From: Maylandia zebra
Lineage: Eukaryota > Chordata > Actinopteri > Cichliformes > Cichlidae
Reading direction: 5' to 3'
Assembly: GCF_041146795.1 (NCBI RefSeq)
Contig: NC_135183.1
Span: 17,178,840 to 17,242,839 of the forward strand
DNA length: 64,000 nt
Below, piece by piece: positions 1-14,405 of the stretch. The translations under genes and the position numbers were made by a program. Positions within the stretch are counted from its first letter, which is position 1, and each line of letters opens with the position of its first letter. The notes below the pieces were generated by a model. It was given only the letters and a program-made list of their open reading frames with translations, made no database searches and was not told the origin of the DNA.

Positions 1-956
1 GTAAAATATTAATACAGAAAAAAATACTTTTGTTTGTTGGAGAAAAACTCCCGTACACAATTTTAGGCAACTGAATAAAGATAATTGTAATGAGACTGTA
101 ATCACGTGAGGATCCTGGAGGAGATAATGATTTCATTTTAAAAGGAGGTGCAGATTATTTCCTGTTGTTGATCAGTTCACTTATTAAGGTCTGAAAGCTT
201 AAAAAAAGTAATGTTCTCGCCCAGCGTGTTCCATATCTAATCAGCGGATCATTACTGACAATTATGGCTCTTCAGGTAAACATCAGGATTTAATTCATTG
301 TCGTCCATGTTTTTTTCTTTAATTATCTGATCATTCATGTAATTTCTACTCTCCTCTGTGCTTTGTGTCTGAAGGCTACAGTTAATTGAAGTTTCTCCTT
401 CGTGTGGTTAAATGAGCGTGCTGCTTAAAGTCAGAGAGCTGCTAATGGCTGCTCTTTGAGTCGTCATTAGATCGAGGTCCGCAGCTGCTTTACACACACC
501 AATTATTCCACATTATCAGAGAAGACCACAGAGAGAGGACTAACAGAAACAATCCTGGAGACAGACCGGATGACAAAACGGTGAATACCAAACATCAGAC
601 CCAAACAAACATGATAGGTGGACAGGACGTTTGATTCAAACAGTAATAAGATCGTTCAGCTGGTCCCCTGCATCCTTTTGAAGGATCTCGTGGTCTTTTT
701 AACATCCAGTCTGGGCAGTTTGCTTCACAGAGCAACAAAAGCCAACAGCAAACCATCAACCAATCTCACAGCCATCCCAATGGTAGCATCTGGAGCCATA
801 GTGAAGTTATAGTGCAGAAAGAAACACGTTTTAAATGTCTGATTTTTGTGCTCCTCTAGAGATGCTTTAAGGTTTTAAGCTCTGAGCTAACCTTCTGACC
901 TAAAATACAACCAAGAACCAGGTACAGCAGTAGTAGTTCCAGAAGCACTGGAACTA

Positions 957-1320
957 CAGTGGAACCCCGACTTACAAAATTAATTTGTTCTCGAGGGTCT
1001 TTCGTAAGTCGAAAATTTTCGTAAGTCGAAGCACCCATCGCGCCTTCTGAGTGAACGATAGGCTATAGGCTAATTGCTAACTGCAACAACAATATGTCGT
1101 TCAAGTGGAACAGCGAAGCGCAAGTACGAAAGCCAAGGGGTTGTCACATGATTCGGAAGGCGTTGTGGGAATTGTGGTCATTGTGGGCTCAGCCAATCAG
1201 AGCCAGCGGATTTCGTTACACAGGCATTTTGCCGTAACACGGGCAGAAATATTGCCGTTAAGTGCCTTCGTAACTTGAATTTTTCGTTAAATGGGGTATT
1301 CGTAAGTCGGGGTTCCACTG
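957..1320. mobile_element. Nonautonomous TA-target DNA transposon (Tc1/mariner-pogo-like MITE)
   Basis: The ends are perfect inverted repeats over about 19 bases: CAGTGGAACCCCGACTTAC at 957 and its reverse complement ending at 1320. Both sides are flanked by TA (955-956 and 1321-1322), the target duplication of the Tc1/mariner superfamily. Inside are further repeats of the GTAAGTCG/TTCGTAA type. There is no transposase ORF in the 364 bp. The superfamily follows from the TA target; the family name is not known to me. Confidence 0.8.
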
Positions 1321-4300
1321 TACTACACCTTGGGAAGTGATTTTCTGCGTAACACCAGCACCACGCACACCGGATCTCTAAAGAGACCAGTGCAGGTGAT
1401 CTCTCTTATATATATATCATAAAGTCTAAGTTCAAATACTGGGATGGTCAAAAGCATGAATAATCAGCAGATGAATGGATGAATAACTTCAAATATTTAA
1501 CTGTGGGTATTATCTCTCCGCTGTAACTGAACTGTAACTTAATACGATAAAGGGCCGACTCTAATCTTCTCTTGCATCTTTTTTTCACAAGATTCAGGTT
1601 TGAACACGTGTGACTAAACTTGGCATTGAGTAAAAAAAGTAGTAAAGGGGCGGCAATTAATTTAAATATGAACATGCATAATAGAGAAAATAAAGGTGTG
1701 GAGTACATCAGCAAAACTTCATCTTAAACATTTAAACATTTCATTTTAATTAACAGTTTAACTGTGATGGACTCCCTGTACCTTCATCCAACAGAGTGTC
1801 CCTGTCCTGGATGGTGTGGCGGAGCAGGTCCTTATTGACGCTGTTCTGATTCAGGTCAGCAGTCTGAGCTGTTTACAGGAGAATCTGTGTCAGTATTCAG
1901 ATGTAAAGGGAACTCAGGCTGAGTCACTGCAGGCGAGCGTGAGCCTCAAGAGGAGCTGCTGCTGGTCAAAAGCAGCGTTTCAACAATGTGACAGAGACTG
2001 ATGGACTCTGCCTGTGGATCTATTTTCAGGGCTTATTAATGCAAAACAGTGACAGCTGGGGAATACATTTGCATCCTCTCTGCCTTCTTCCTCTCTGCAT
2101 TTGCTCATCCTCCTCGCTTCTTCCTCTGCTCTTCAGACTCCACAGCTGCCACCTAATTGGTGTTTGTGTGTGGATGAAATGTGAGCGGCTGAAATAAAAA
2201 TCCATCTGAAACCACCGGATCGTTCTGATAATAAAGTAAATGAAGGAGACGGAAAGCCGAGGTCAGGTAAACGTGAAGGACAAACTGCTGTGTGCAAAGT
2301 AAAACAGCAGCAGAAGAAGAAGAATGATGACGCTGAGGCTGGATGGGTTTCCAGTTGCAGATATGAGTGATGGAGGTGTGTGCCATCATCAGAGCTGAAT
2401 GATGAGCATTTATTTACTGTAAGGTCCTCACTTCGAACTAACCACACACGTGTGTGTAGGTGTGTGTGTGTGTTGAAGAAGATGGATGTTGACCCTGACA
2501 GCTTCGATCTGTCACAGTGACGAGTTTAAAAATAGAGAGATGAATAAAAGTGTCTGCTGCGACCTTTAGCTTCTCTCTTCTTCGCTCTCTCTTTGTTTGG
2601 AGCCTGTTTTTCCTCCGCCTTCATCATCTTTCACTCCTCACTCCACAGAAAGCAGCTGCACAACCAACTGAGGAGGTTTTCAGTTGTTTTTGTGCTAGCA
2701 TTAGTCAAAATGCATAAAAGAGCCTCAGAGGAGGAAAATATTTTCAGACTGAGGTCACATTAGCATGTTTCATCACAAGGTGATGTGAGCTGCTGGTGCA
2801 GATGGAGGGGAGAACAATTAAACAGATGAAAGTGATAAGGGGGAAAAATACTGTTAGAGTTAATTGTTAAATGTTGTCATTTTTGTACTTAAATTTGTAA
2901 ACCTTGTCTTAACCTGAATGTTTAGAGATTTTTCTGTTCCTTCCCTACATCTAGCTGGGGGAGGCAATTAGCTATAGATAATGTTTAACTGCAGGCACAT
3001 TCTATGTGAAGGTTCTGTTTTCTTATTTAGATGTTTTACTTCCTGCCCTTTATGGCCTCACCTGTGCTTGTGTATGGTGAGACTGTTAAAAAGTGGTTGA
3101 GCCATATACAGGGTTAGGGGAGATGACCCTTTGTGATCAGCAGGAAGTCACACAAAAACATCCACACACACTCACACATGCTCGCACATGCATACACAAA
3201 CACTGAGTGTCTTAGTTCAAAGGGGTTTCACAATGGGTGTTTGTGAAACTGCGTGTCACAGAATAAAAGGCTGCAGGGGAGGCTGGTTTTTTGGAGTCAT
3301 CTGAGACCGAGGGCAGAGGTACTGCCAAACGCTGTCCCCTTGCTAGCACGTTAAAACCGGTTGAGCTGTTTGTCTTGCTTTCTTCATGAGTGGTAAGTCT
3401 TTGAACCAGCAGGGCCTGCAAGGTGCAGACCCAACACATACAGTTATGTAAGTAACCAACGTGAAGGCGTCTCCTGATTGTAGACTTCACAATGATCCTA
3501 CTGCTTAGAGAGAGACTTCCTGGTTAGATGCTGTGAGGTTGTTCTTTCCATTGTGTTGTGATACTCATGCTTGCAGAGAGCATCTCAGCTGATGTTCTTC
3601 TGACAGACCTGCTGTAAATCAAATCACATTAGAGTCAGACTCTGTGCGCTAAACATGAAGCTGCTGGTAATCCTGCTGAATCGGAGTGCTAATGCTGCAG
3701 GTGGACAGCCGAACAGTGAGCTGAACATCACTGCAGAGCTGCTTAAGGCTGAGCTGACAGTATGAGAATTCTCTGGAGGTTCATAACTGTTAGCCTGTCA
3801 GCTCAGACTCAGGGATCATGGGAACATGTGTGACTGTATTGAAGCCCAGAGGTCCAGGTTCGGGCTGGTCACAGTCCAGCGGTCCTGCCTTGGGTCGATC
3901 GGGTCCTGGTCTGTGTGGTTAGCATTACGGTGAAGAAGAATGTGCTGCTGTTAATAAAACCTGTTCAAAGCCTCCATCATGTCACCGCATTAATAACGCA
4001 CACAGGCGCACAGAGAACGCTCATCCATAATGAAGCAGGCCTCTCATTAAGCCAGAAACATTTTACTTTGACATGAGCAGGAGTGTGTGTGTGGCCTGTT
4101 TGTCCTGTTAATGGGAGAGCAGCAGCGAGGCGCCGTTTGTCCAGATAGCAGCATAAATAATTTAGACGTAGCGAGGCGAGAGCAACGTGAATTCACTTTA
4201 TGAAACGTTAAACATGCTGCCAGCAGCCAGCGTGTTAAAGCTCTCTGCAGGACGCACACACATTTACTTCCTGCACACTAAACTACGTTTTCCAACATCA

Positions 4301-5147
4301 CCTTCTCCCAGTGCAACCGCTCAGTGCCACATTTTAACTTTAGGGTCTACATGCAGGTCGAAAGACTGCCTTACTGCTGTAGAGTCTCATGGAGTCAGGA
4401 GGAACTCTAAGCTCTCCTGTGAAGGTGCAGGGGTCCATTTAAGATACGTACGAGCCCAACAAGTGTGAAGAAGTCAAAGCGAACCACAGATTAGAAAAGA
4501 TCTCTCTGTTAAAGCAGAATCTGTAGCTCACAGTGTACAACACCTCTCAGTGTGATAACACACTAGCAGGAACACGTTTCCTCTCATGTGTGCAGCAGCT
4601 CAGGTCCAGACTGGGCCGCACCGGCGCCGTGACCTGAATCTGCAGCTCCTCTCGGGCCTCAGTGTGGTGATGGATCGTTGTTGTTCTGAAACTTTCAGTG
4701 TTTCATCTTCTGTTAAAAACTGGACTTCATTACTTAGAAACTGCTCCAGCTGTAGATTCAGGCTCTGCTAGTGGCTCTGGGCTCCAGCTGTGAGAACTCC
4801 TCCTTGCCACCATTGAAGTGCAGCCATATTTTTCTGTCCGCTGTTTCTGCAGCAGAATCTGGGTCAGCCGGTCTGCGGGCAGATTCCTCCTAAGGGAGTT
4901 GTGTCTGGTTTCCTGGCTCGCCGTGCTGTGTGATCAACACTTTCTGCTATTGGTTTCATTATTTTACAACCTGCTGCAGATTCCCCCTCCAGGATGTTGA
5001 TTAACTGATTGATTGGTTGTGGAAGCGTGGCTGATAGCGCTTCCACTGGATGGAGGGATTAATGGTAAACTCTGAGGAGCTCAAATCTGAAGATTTCAGT
5101 GGGTCTGACAAAGTGCTGACCGCAGCATCAATATCTGCTTTTTGTTA

Positions 5148-5148
<1 letters not shown>

Positions 5149-5193
<45 letters not shown>
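5149..5193. repeat. (CA)n microsatellite
   Basis: An uninterrupted run of CA dinucleotides, about 22 units, in the kcnd intron. Confidence 0.95.
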
Positions 5194-5198
<5 letters not shown>

Positions 5199-8100
5199 GA
5201 CACGTGAAGGATGATGATGTGATGCAGTGTGATGGTATGTGATGAAGTTCACCTTCTCTCAGCAGCACACATGCTCTGAATGACATTTCACACTAAACTC
5301 CCATGAGCCTCGAGTGTTGCAGTGGGCAAGCTGCCAATCAGAGAAGTGAACCTGAATGCTTCATGTCTGCAGAAACTAATATCAACTCGAAGTCTTTCGT
5401 TTACATTGAAATAAAATTGGGATATGAGTCTGAGGGAACCTGCTCTGATCTACTCAAATTTATCATGTCGGGTGCTCTGTGCGACTTTAGTCAGAAGATT
5501 TTTATTGTTACTGAATGAACCGATTCTAACTTAACCTAAACAAACAGGCCTCCTTGACTCCTTCAGGAGCTGTCAGTGGCTCATGGACTGATTTCTGCTT
5601 TCTCTGTGAAGGACTTGGACATCCTAACCCTCCCTGCACCTCCTGCTCTCTCCCCTCACAGCTCGAGACTGTCACAAAATGATAAAGTCAAGAATAAGAT
5701 GAGAAAAAAAATATAATCGTCCTGTAGATCATCAAATGATATTCCATCATTTTATCATGACCTTCATCGTGATGAGCCTGATGATCGTAATCATTCAGAG
5801 ACAGGCGGGAAACAGTTTGTGTTGAATCATTAAAGTGCAAGTGCATCAAACTGACTCTCCTCACTGAGCATGCTCCATCATTAAAGCCATCATCTTTATT
5901 CATCACTAAAGCCGTTTCATCAGGATCATTATCAAACCCTCAGCTCTCAGCGCTCGGCTCTCACACTGTCTGAAGAGATTATGGTGCTTTTACTCCGAAG
6001 GAGCAGACGAGATCCTCTCAGAGCTCTGGGTTACTGAGAGATCAGCAAAGTAAAACCGCCGAAGAAGAGAGTGAGTTTGGGAAAGCTCTCAAAGACTTTG
6101 CTGTTGATGCAGAAGGAGGTTGATGGAGCAGATATTTTATTGCCTGATTTTCTTGAATTTACCTCTCTACTAAAGTTGAGCTGAGGGTGTTTCCTCCAAA
6201 TTAAAATATTAATGACGAATGACAGGATGAATGTTGGTGTTCAGCCTACAAATCCTGCTCAACTCTCACTTTCCTTTCAGCTTAGCCGTAAGGATCTCCA
6301 ACCACCCAGACTCTGAGCATTTGCACTGTTCATATTTGTGACCTCAGTGTGCATCTGAAAGCATATCGATCACGTGGGGAGTCCGGCCATCAGAGGAAAC
6401 ATGGTCATCCACACAGTACCTCAAAGCTGAGGCAGTGACATCACATTAAAGACGCTCAACAGTCAAAACCTTCAGACATCCTGCAGGTTCATGTGCGCAT
6501 CAGCAACAAAGTTTGATATAAAGTATTTCAGTAGGTTTATGTGGTTTTCTACCATAATAATAATTGTTAATATAACACTCAGAGACCGTCAGTGCTTAAA
6601 CGTTTTGTCCTTGTTCTCATTGTTTTTAAAAATTTGGTTCAAAAACAGTGCAATATTCCTATTTGTGGAAAAAATATTTGTGCTGCAATGAACCAGTGAA
6701 CTAAAGGTGGGTGCTGTATCTTATTATCCTCAGCTGATGTCAGTTACTCCACTGAGGTCAAAGTCATTACTGGCGGAACACCTACTAACACCCATATTTG
6801 ATCAAACACACAAGTTTGTGTGTGTGTGTTTGCTATAAAGAGGTGAATACACAGCAGAGTCAACACACACACCCTCCTTGATGAAGGACGTAGTCACATG
6901 ACTGACACAACCATACACAGCCACACACACACACCTGTACTCTGAGTGTGTTTCTAATTGGGTGAAACACACTGAGACAAGGTCGCGGCCTCTGATTGGC
7001 TGCCTGTGAGACGCGGTGGCTCGAGCTTTGAAGGTTTGCAGGAGGAGACGAGGCGATCCGTCACTGACTCAAACTTCACCTTGAGCGAAACATGAAACTC
7101 GACAGGAAGACAAAGAGGACAGAAGTTTACAGAAGTGACTTCCTCTTGGAACCCGAAGAATGGAACCTGAACCGCTTGATGTGGATCATGTTTATGAGGG
7201 TGATATTAATCAGTGCTGCATTTAGCAGCTGACATTTAGTCAGCAGCTGACACACCAGTTGTCGATATCTGAACTGCTTGGTTTATATCTTCATGCTGAT
7301 ATTTTGAAGTCTGAGTATTTGTTAGTCTGATTAATGTTTTCTCCACTCCAGACTTCAAATGAGTTTTTTCTGAAGGTCTTTACAGACCAGGTATTAGTTT
7401 GAAATATTTTAGGATTCCACATCCAGCCACTCACACTTTGGGGTATGTTTTTTTTTTCTTCTGAACCAAGCTGGACTTTTCAGATTTTTCACATGCAAAT
7501 AAACAGATCTGACCAATCAGAACACTGCATTTGGCAACTAGTGCGCTGTAGCTCAAAATGCAGCACTGAATATACAACAATATGGAAATGATAAAGTAAT
7601 CCTGTTTAACGTCAGACCAAAGGAGACCCAGATTTCTCTGCCTCCTCTGATGTGGTCCCAGTATTTTTTAGTTTTTATTATGTTGTTTTTATCGCTACTG
7701 TAGATGATTATACAAAAGCCGTGCCATCTTCCTTTGATTGTTGTCTACAGATCAGTTTGAGCTAGAAAAAATATCATTTCCACATGTGAAAATATTTGTT
7801 TTATATCTTACATTTTGAGATTTCTGTTGGTGTAAACTTAATCAGAGCGACCGATTTATTACTGAAAGCAATGATAATAGAAACTAAACATCTCCTTTGA
7901 AAAATCAGTAATTAGAAACCGAACAGTTACTGACATGTTCTGAGTGTTTTTGAGCCTCAGGGTGAATAAAGCTCATGACTTTAGCCTGATGGATACACTC
8001 TCCTCTGTCCTAGCGTCTGAGCACTGAGCATGCTGGGAATGCCGCTGCTGTCTTACTGTTTGAAAGTGGGGCAGAATTATTTGGGTGTTTTAAAGTTTTG

Positions 8101-9395
8101 ATGAATGTGTTGACGTGTGGTGGTGGTGGTAATGCAGAGCTTTAGCGCCTCCACGTGGATGCTGACTGAACTGCAGTTTCATTCATGAAACTGAAGGTAA
8201 AACGCTGCATCAGCTCCATTTTCTGCAGAGTCTTTGAAAAAGCTGCATTTAGTTTAGTCATTGAGTATCTGTCACACCAAACCGACTGATCATAAATGAA
8301 GAGGAAACTGTTGAGTGTGGTGTTCAGCTTACAGGAAAACAGATGTATAACAACAGCTCGATGATCACACAGGATTACTGATTCCGTCTGACTGTTTGAG
8401 AGCTTCACCTTAAACCTAGCTCTTACCATTGTAGTCAAACAGCTCAATCTCTGTCTTTCTGATCATCAGACTTGTGTTTGGTTTATTCAGGTGGGCAGCT
8501 TCAAATTTCAGTCAAGCTTGAAGGTGTCAGTTTTGGATCAGGGTCTTCTTTCTTTATCACCACCTCTCAGTCCTCTCAGCTGTATTCAACCCTGGACCTT
8601 CTTACTGTAAGGGGACAGAGCTAGCAGTTCACTGCTACACCACCTGGAGTCAGAACCAAAGGAGTCAAGCTAGTTTATAAAGTGGGTCCACATCAGAAAT
8701 GCTCCAACTTCAGTCACAGACTGTTCTGTCTGCTCTTTATGCTCTGTGTTGTAACAGCACATATCAGGCAACATTTTATTCTCACTTGAATCACAGTAAT
8801 GCAAACATTTTGTGAAATAATCGTTGCACTGCATGAAGACCAAAGATCTTAACACCATCTACCATCATGTTCGCTTCTTTACTGCCGTGCAAAGAAAAGA
8901 GACCCAGCATGCTTTTCCTTTTGTATGACATCACAGAGATGTTTGGGAAAATGACCTATCAGAGGCTGAAATACATCAACAGAGGTGCACTCATTTCACT
9001 GTAGCTTATGCTCAGCATAGGTCATGATTGTCTCCTCCAGTATAAATGACTCAAAACACAGTGTATATACTGTGTCCCAGTCTTTCATTTACAATCAGGT
9101 TAACTTTGGTATCTTCATCATAAACACACTGAAGTTCTTCTTCTTTACACCTTTACAGGAATAAGCTTCATAGTGTGTCTGTGGGATCTTTGGTGTATTC
9201 AAATTTATTTGTCTTCAGGTTTTTCTAAGTGGGCGAAATCTGAAGAATCCATGATGCTCCACGTTGCTGTGCGAAAGAACAAAAACCCAGATATACCTGC
9301 TGTTGTTCAGACCCTCTGAAAATGGCAAATCTCAGTTTACACAAACTGCTGCTGACCTCACAGCCGGGCTGACCTCTGACTCTCTGCTCTCTTAG

Positions 9396-9558
9396 ATATG
9401 GTGACATGGTGCCAAAGACCATTATGGGGAAGATCTTTGGTTCCATCTGCTCTTTGAGTGGCGTGTTGGTCATCGCTCTGCCGGTCCCCGTCATCGTGTC
9501 CAACTTCAGCCGAATCTACCACCAGAGCCAGCGAGCCGAGAAGAGAAGAGCGCAAAAG
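9396..9558 (+). CDS. kcnd2: kcnd exon: end of selectivity filter, S6, start of C-terminal tail
   Basis: Acceptor AG at 9394-9395 follows a pyrimidine-rich stretch. The first exon base completes a Gly codon, so the intron cuts the TLGYGD filter between the two upstream G bases and this base, a break also used in mammalian Kv4 genes. The frame then reads [17 protein letters not shown]6 with [11 protein letters not shown], and ends AEKRRAQK at AAG 9556-9558. The donor is GTGAGG, phase 0. Translation past 9558 loses similarity to the family. Confidence 0.95.
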
Positions 9559-12500
9559 GTGAGGACTCCATATTATCCATTCATCCATCCACTGACACAA
9601 ACTGTCTTCAGAGTGTAATGGGAGGACAGCAGTGACCTGGGATTTAGATGCAGGACATCAGTGTTTTTATGAAGAACTTTTTGTTTCTAATGAGTTTAAA
9701 ACTTTAACAGAAATTAACAGAATGTGAAGAAATAGTTATGACGTTATGTTCATTAATCAGTGCGGGCAGCTCTCAAGTAATCCCACACTGAACCACACGA
9801 CTGTGCTGTGACTCTGGAAGCCTCCAGCCTGCCCTGAGGCACGCTAACATTATTGTTATATTAGTGTTAGATGAACATCTGTACAGACATGATGTTCCTG
9901 GAATACATACCTGATTAATTTTAGCAGTTGAAAGCGCTCAGACTGCAGCTTTAAAAACTAACACAGAAACTTTAGAAGTCTGCAGTCATTTCAGATCTAC
10001 AGACCAGAATGTAATGCTGGTCATCACACTGAACCTTTCTGGTAAGACGCTGCCACCGTGTGGTGAACGTATTCATTGCATATTTGCAGAGGTGTTTACA
10101 GAGAGCAACTGTGGATGTGGGTGTGTTTACAGCTGTGAGTGTTCAGAGAGAAATCCAGAGTATCTCTGAGAGGAAGCAGGGCACTTCTGAAGTAAGAGGG
10201 CCGGCTGCTGCAGAAGGTCACTCACACATCAGTGTGGTGACAGTAGTTTGTTCTAATTTTGAAATCTGAGTTTGTGCACAACCCACAGGAGAAAAGAGAG
10301 GAAGACACAGAGAGCAGGAAGCTGTCCAGGCTTTACTTCCTCCCAGCATCAACAAATGAGTTTTCTGGTTGTGCTGGAGACCTTTGTTTACCCCACTGGG
10401 AGTCAGAGAGAAACACCATGTTGGAAAGTTACAGAGAAGCAGCTGAATCATGTTTCTGTCTGCAGCCTGAAGCCTGCAGAAGATCTCTGAAGAATAAATA
10501 TTATCAGATTCATACAACACATCTTCTACTGAGCAAAGCTTTTATGTTCTCTCATGCACATCATCAGTCACTCAGCTTCTGTCTGCAGAAACCATCAGCA
10601 TCACATACATGAACTTATTATCTGTGCAAATTAGAGTTGATGCTTCAAACTGAACCTAAAGAAACTTTGGGAAAGCTCATTTTACACCTACATATTCACA
10701 CCACTTGTGCTCACTTACCTTTAACCGGTAAATAAAACACCCTTGGCTCAATTTATGTTGGGATAATCTGTCAGAGATCATGAAAATCCTGCTGACCACA
10801 TCAGTGTCAGCTGTGAGGATGCAGTTCAAATTTGACATTTACACAAAGTTTGGATAGATTTTGATTGATTGGGAAATGAGTGGCTGCAGACACCCTGACG
10901 TTCTTCCACAGATTCTTGAAGGATTTAAAGACACTTGTTGCTGCACAGATGTGTCATCTAAATGGAGGTGATGCTCAAAGTGTTCATCCAAATTTTTAAA
11001 GGTTCACACAGCTCACGGAGCTCAGCTGGCTGCTCACCGGGTCATATTGCCCTTTGGTGGTGTTCTTCTCCAATACAGCGTTCCCCACCCCCGGGTGTGA
11101 AATTGATGGTTTTCAGGGCTTTATCGGTAACTCAGTTTTCCTGCATCTTTTCCCGCTTTGTAGTTGTGTCTAATTTTTGAAAGAAATATTTAAGAGTTAC
11201 CATAGCTACCAGAGAGCATTAAGGGGCAGAGAGGAGGATATTACTCTCAATGTTGTTGTCGCATTTCAGGAGGACGCTGCTAATAAAGTTACACAATTAC
11301 ACAGTGAATTCGCGTTTATTATGATATTTACAAAATACCACAGTTTTTGTCTTGGTTTTTTCCATTTTATTTTGTTGTTCTTATCCGCGACACCTTAAAG
11401 GTCGGTCCGTGAAAATATTGTCTGACATTAAACCGCTCCGTGGCACAAAAAATGTTGGGGACCGCTGTCAATCTGAAAATCATGTTATCCGGATAAATTA
11501 ATATGATTATTCTTCCCCAAACCCACAAACCTAATTTAGTGTTGGTGTCTGTCTTGCAGTTTCTGTGTAATAGTTCCTGAGACTGACATTAATCAGGATT
11601 ACATTACAATGTAAACATGGACAAACCAGGCCAAGAGGCAAGTGATCAGTCAAGTGATCTTGCATTTAGCCAGTAGGGGTGCTATTTTTGTAACTTACGT
11701 TGAAGCTTGCCACACGCCTTTTTCACTTTTTGCTGTTTATGTGCACTGCTTCATCAGCTGCTCATCACACAAGCCAACACTTTGTTTGCAAGCAGAAGTT
11801 ATTAAAAAGGACAGCTTATGTCCAGATATTGACATCTTTGATATTTTGATATTTTCTTCACTGAAGTGACTTTCTGAATGCAGAAGATATGATTTGCTCA
11901 CATTAGTTACCTTGTTAGTTTGGTTCTGGGTGTTTTGTTGGATTATCAGACTCAGTTTTCGTGGACGTCAAAGGCTGAGATAAACATGAGCAGATGAAGG
12001 ACGGCAGCAAATGGGATCTGAATCTTTGCAGCTTCTGTTTTCATGTTCACATCTAATCCTCCTGCAAGTTTGTTTTAGTGACCATGGTGGTGAGCCTGTG
12101 TTTGTGTTCCCACTTACAGTTGATCGCTCACAAACCTATGTGTGTTCACAAACAAAAAACCAGGCTTGCTAGAATTCGAGCAGTGAAGAGTGGAGGCGCT
12201 AACGCTTATTTGCAGTACAAACGCAGCCGGCTGATTATTGACCCTGAGGAGGAGGTAACCGTGGACATGCAGTGGTGGTGCTGTTGTTTGTTCTCTTGGT
12301 TTCTCATCTTTTCTGTCTCATATCCAGCTGTGAGGAGCATGCTGAGGGCTGCTTTCATTGTGCTTTCATCTGTGTGTGTGTGTGTGTGCGCTTCAGCAGT
12401 GACATGTTTTTGGATCAATGTAATGATAAAGCTGTGCTCTCATTTCAAAACTCCAGCCTTTTACATTAGTTTCTCTTTACCTGCCAAACAAGAGCGCTGA

Positions 12501-14336
12501 AGGTTCAGGTGGTTCCAGCTCCCAGATACCTGACAAACAGCAAACTCTGATGGACCCTTTCTTCTTCGCTGTTAAAGTGATCCATCTCTAAGTTCACAGC
12601 TCAGCACAGATATGGTAGAAGACCTGACTGACTATGGCTACATCCTGATATCCCCACAACATGTCCACAAGACTCTGGAGGGTCTAGAATCTAAAGCGGA
12701 GTAACATAGGCAGATACACCGTGACTCTTTGCAAAGCAAAAACCTACATTTCTTTGGTTTATTTTTGTGATCAATGAGGCCAAATTACAAGCAAAATTCG
12801 GATGACAGAAGCATCATTTTCTTTGTGGGGTTTTATACAGCACCACATATCAGTAGAATTAAAATAAAAAATAAAGATAAGAATCTAAGTCCAAGGACAT
12901 TAAAACTGTACTTCAGTGAAGTACATAAGTAACTCTGCTGAGTTACATCTCACTGGTTCCATCCCTGCTGTTGGAATATAAGAGGGCTCTAGGCCATTGG
13001 CAGTGGTGGGAGGGGAACAAGCTATAACCTTCTAATTCCTCAAAACTCCAAACTTCCTCAACACAAGCAGAAAGTGACAGCCTTGTTACTTACCCTACAT
13101 TTACCCTGCAAAGTCTGGACTTTCTCTGTAAAACAGTCTCATATCAGCACTAAATAGAGTAAAGGTAATATGATCTTTGGCTTTAGACCGGATGTTTGGA
13201 GATCATTTCTGATCCAGTGTCTGGACAGAGTTTGCTCTTCTTTTTTAAATGAAAGTGTTTTATTGTGAATTTAGCCTGTGTTAGCTGGTCCTCATCTGGT
13301 CCTTGCTCATGTGTTTAGCTGACTGAAATGTTGATGCTGAAGTGTCCATGATGAATTCATCTTCATCCTGTTTCTATCACTGTCTGTCTGTAGCCTGTCT
13401 GTAGTGTTCTGTCTTTTCACATCCTTCTTAGCTTTGCTCACAGTCTGAAAAACAAAATACCCGTCAGTCACTAACTAACTCACATGTGCATGATCTGATC
13501 CTTTGCTGTGTGGGGGTGCCTTACCTGACCAACAGGAAGTTCTCTACACCTCCACCTCTCAGTGTCTCTCCTACTCTCTGCTCTGTCTTCTTCCTCTTTT
13601 GTTTTGTTCCTTTGACTTGAGCCCTACCATGCAGCTCTGCTGTTAGGAGATGATTACCTGCGCGATTCATGACATCATCAGTAATAGTGTTGGACTTCAT
13701 TGACTTGTGGAGGAATGAAATTGGGCTGAACTGCATGTCAATCGCCCAGCCAATCCGCATGCAACTGGGCAGAGTCAATGTAAAGCAAAACTTTGGAATG
13801 AAGTCTTGTTAATATTTCAAAAGCTGTGTTGCTTCTGCCCAGCATAGGGGCTCATGATTTTGACTCTTCCTTTGGCAGCAGCTGAGCTTCTGAGCTCCAC
13901 GTGATTGGTTACTCTTCTGCCCACCTGGGTCACATTCAGTCTGAACTCCAGAGTTATACAAGCTCTGGAGGCTCTCTTGGGTTAAATGAGGCTGGAGTCA
14001 AACCACAGAAGTAAAACAAAAGCTGCTGAATGGCTGCTGTTGGTAGCCTTGGTTTGATCCAGTGAGTGATCCATCATTTTCACACTAACTTGAGAACAGG
14101 AAGGAATTGTGGCTAAGATGGAAATGCTGAGGTTTGGCAGATTTTGGTGGAAATATTAGCCTTGCTCAGGTGTTTCTCTGTAAATGATGGGGTCGCTGAG
14201 GTCATGTGTTTTGTGTTTATGTCTTGAAGGCATCCAAAGAAGCAGGACAGGCGCTGGTGTGTAAGGCCAACCCTAACTTCGAGGTGCATCATCATCATCT
14301 CTTGAACTGCCTGGAAAAGACCACGGTGAGGAGGCA

Positions 14337-14405
<69 letters not shown>

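Larger units (their letters stand above)
1..9395 (+). other. kcnd upstream intron; no coding sequence recognised
   Basis: No channel coding sequence (T1 domain, S4 arginine repeats, S5) could be recognised on the + strand before the acceptor at 9394-9395, so this is read as the large first intron typical of Kv4 genes. It holds a pogo-like MITE at 957-1320, a CA microsatellite at 5149-5193 and otherwise unique-looking AT-rich sequence. Short ORFs here have no recognisable domains. Part of it could belong to an unseen noncoding gene. Confidence 0.6.
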
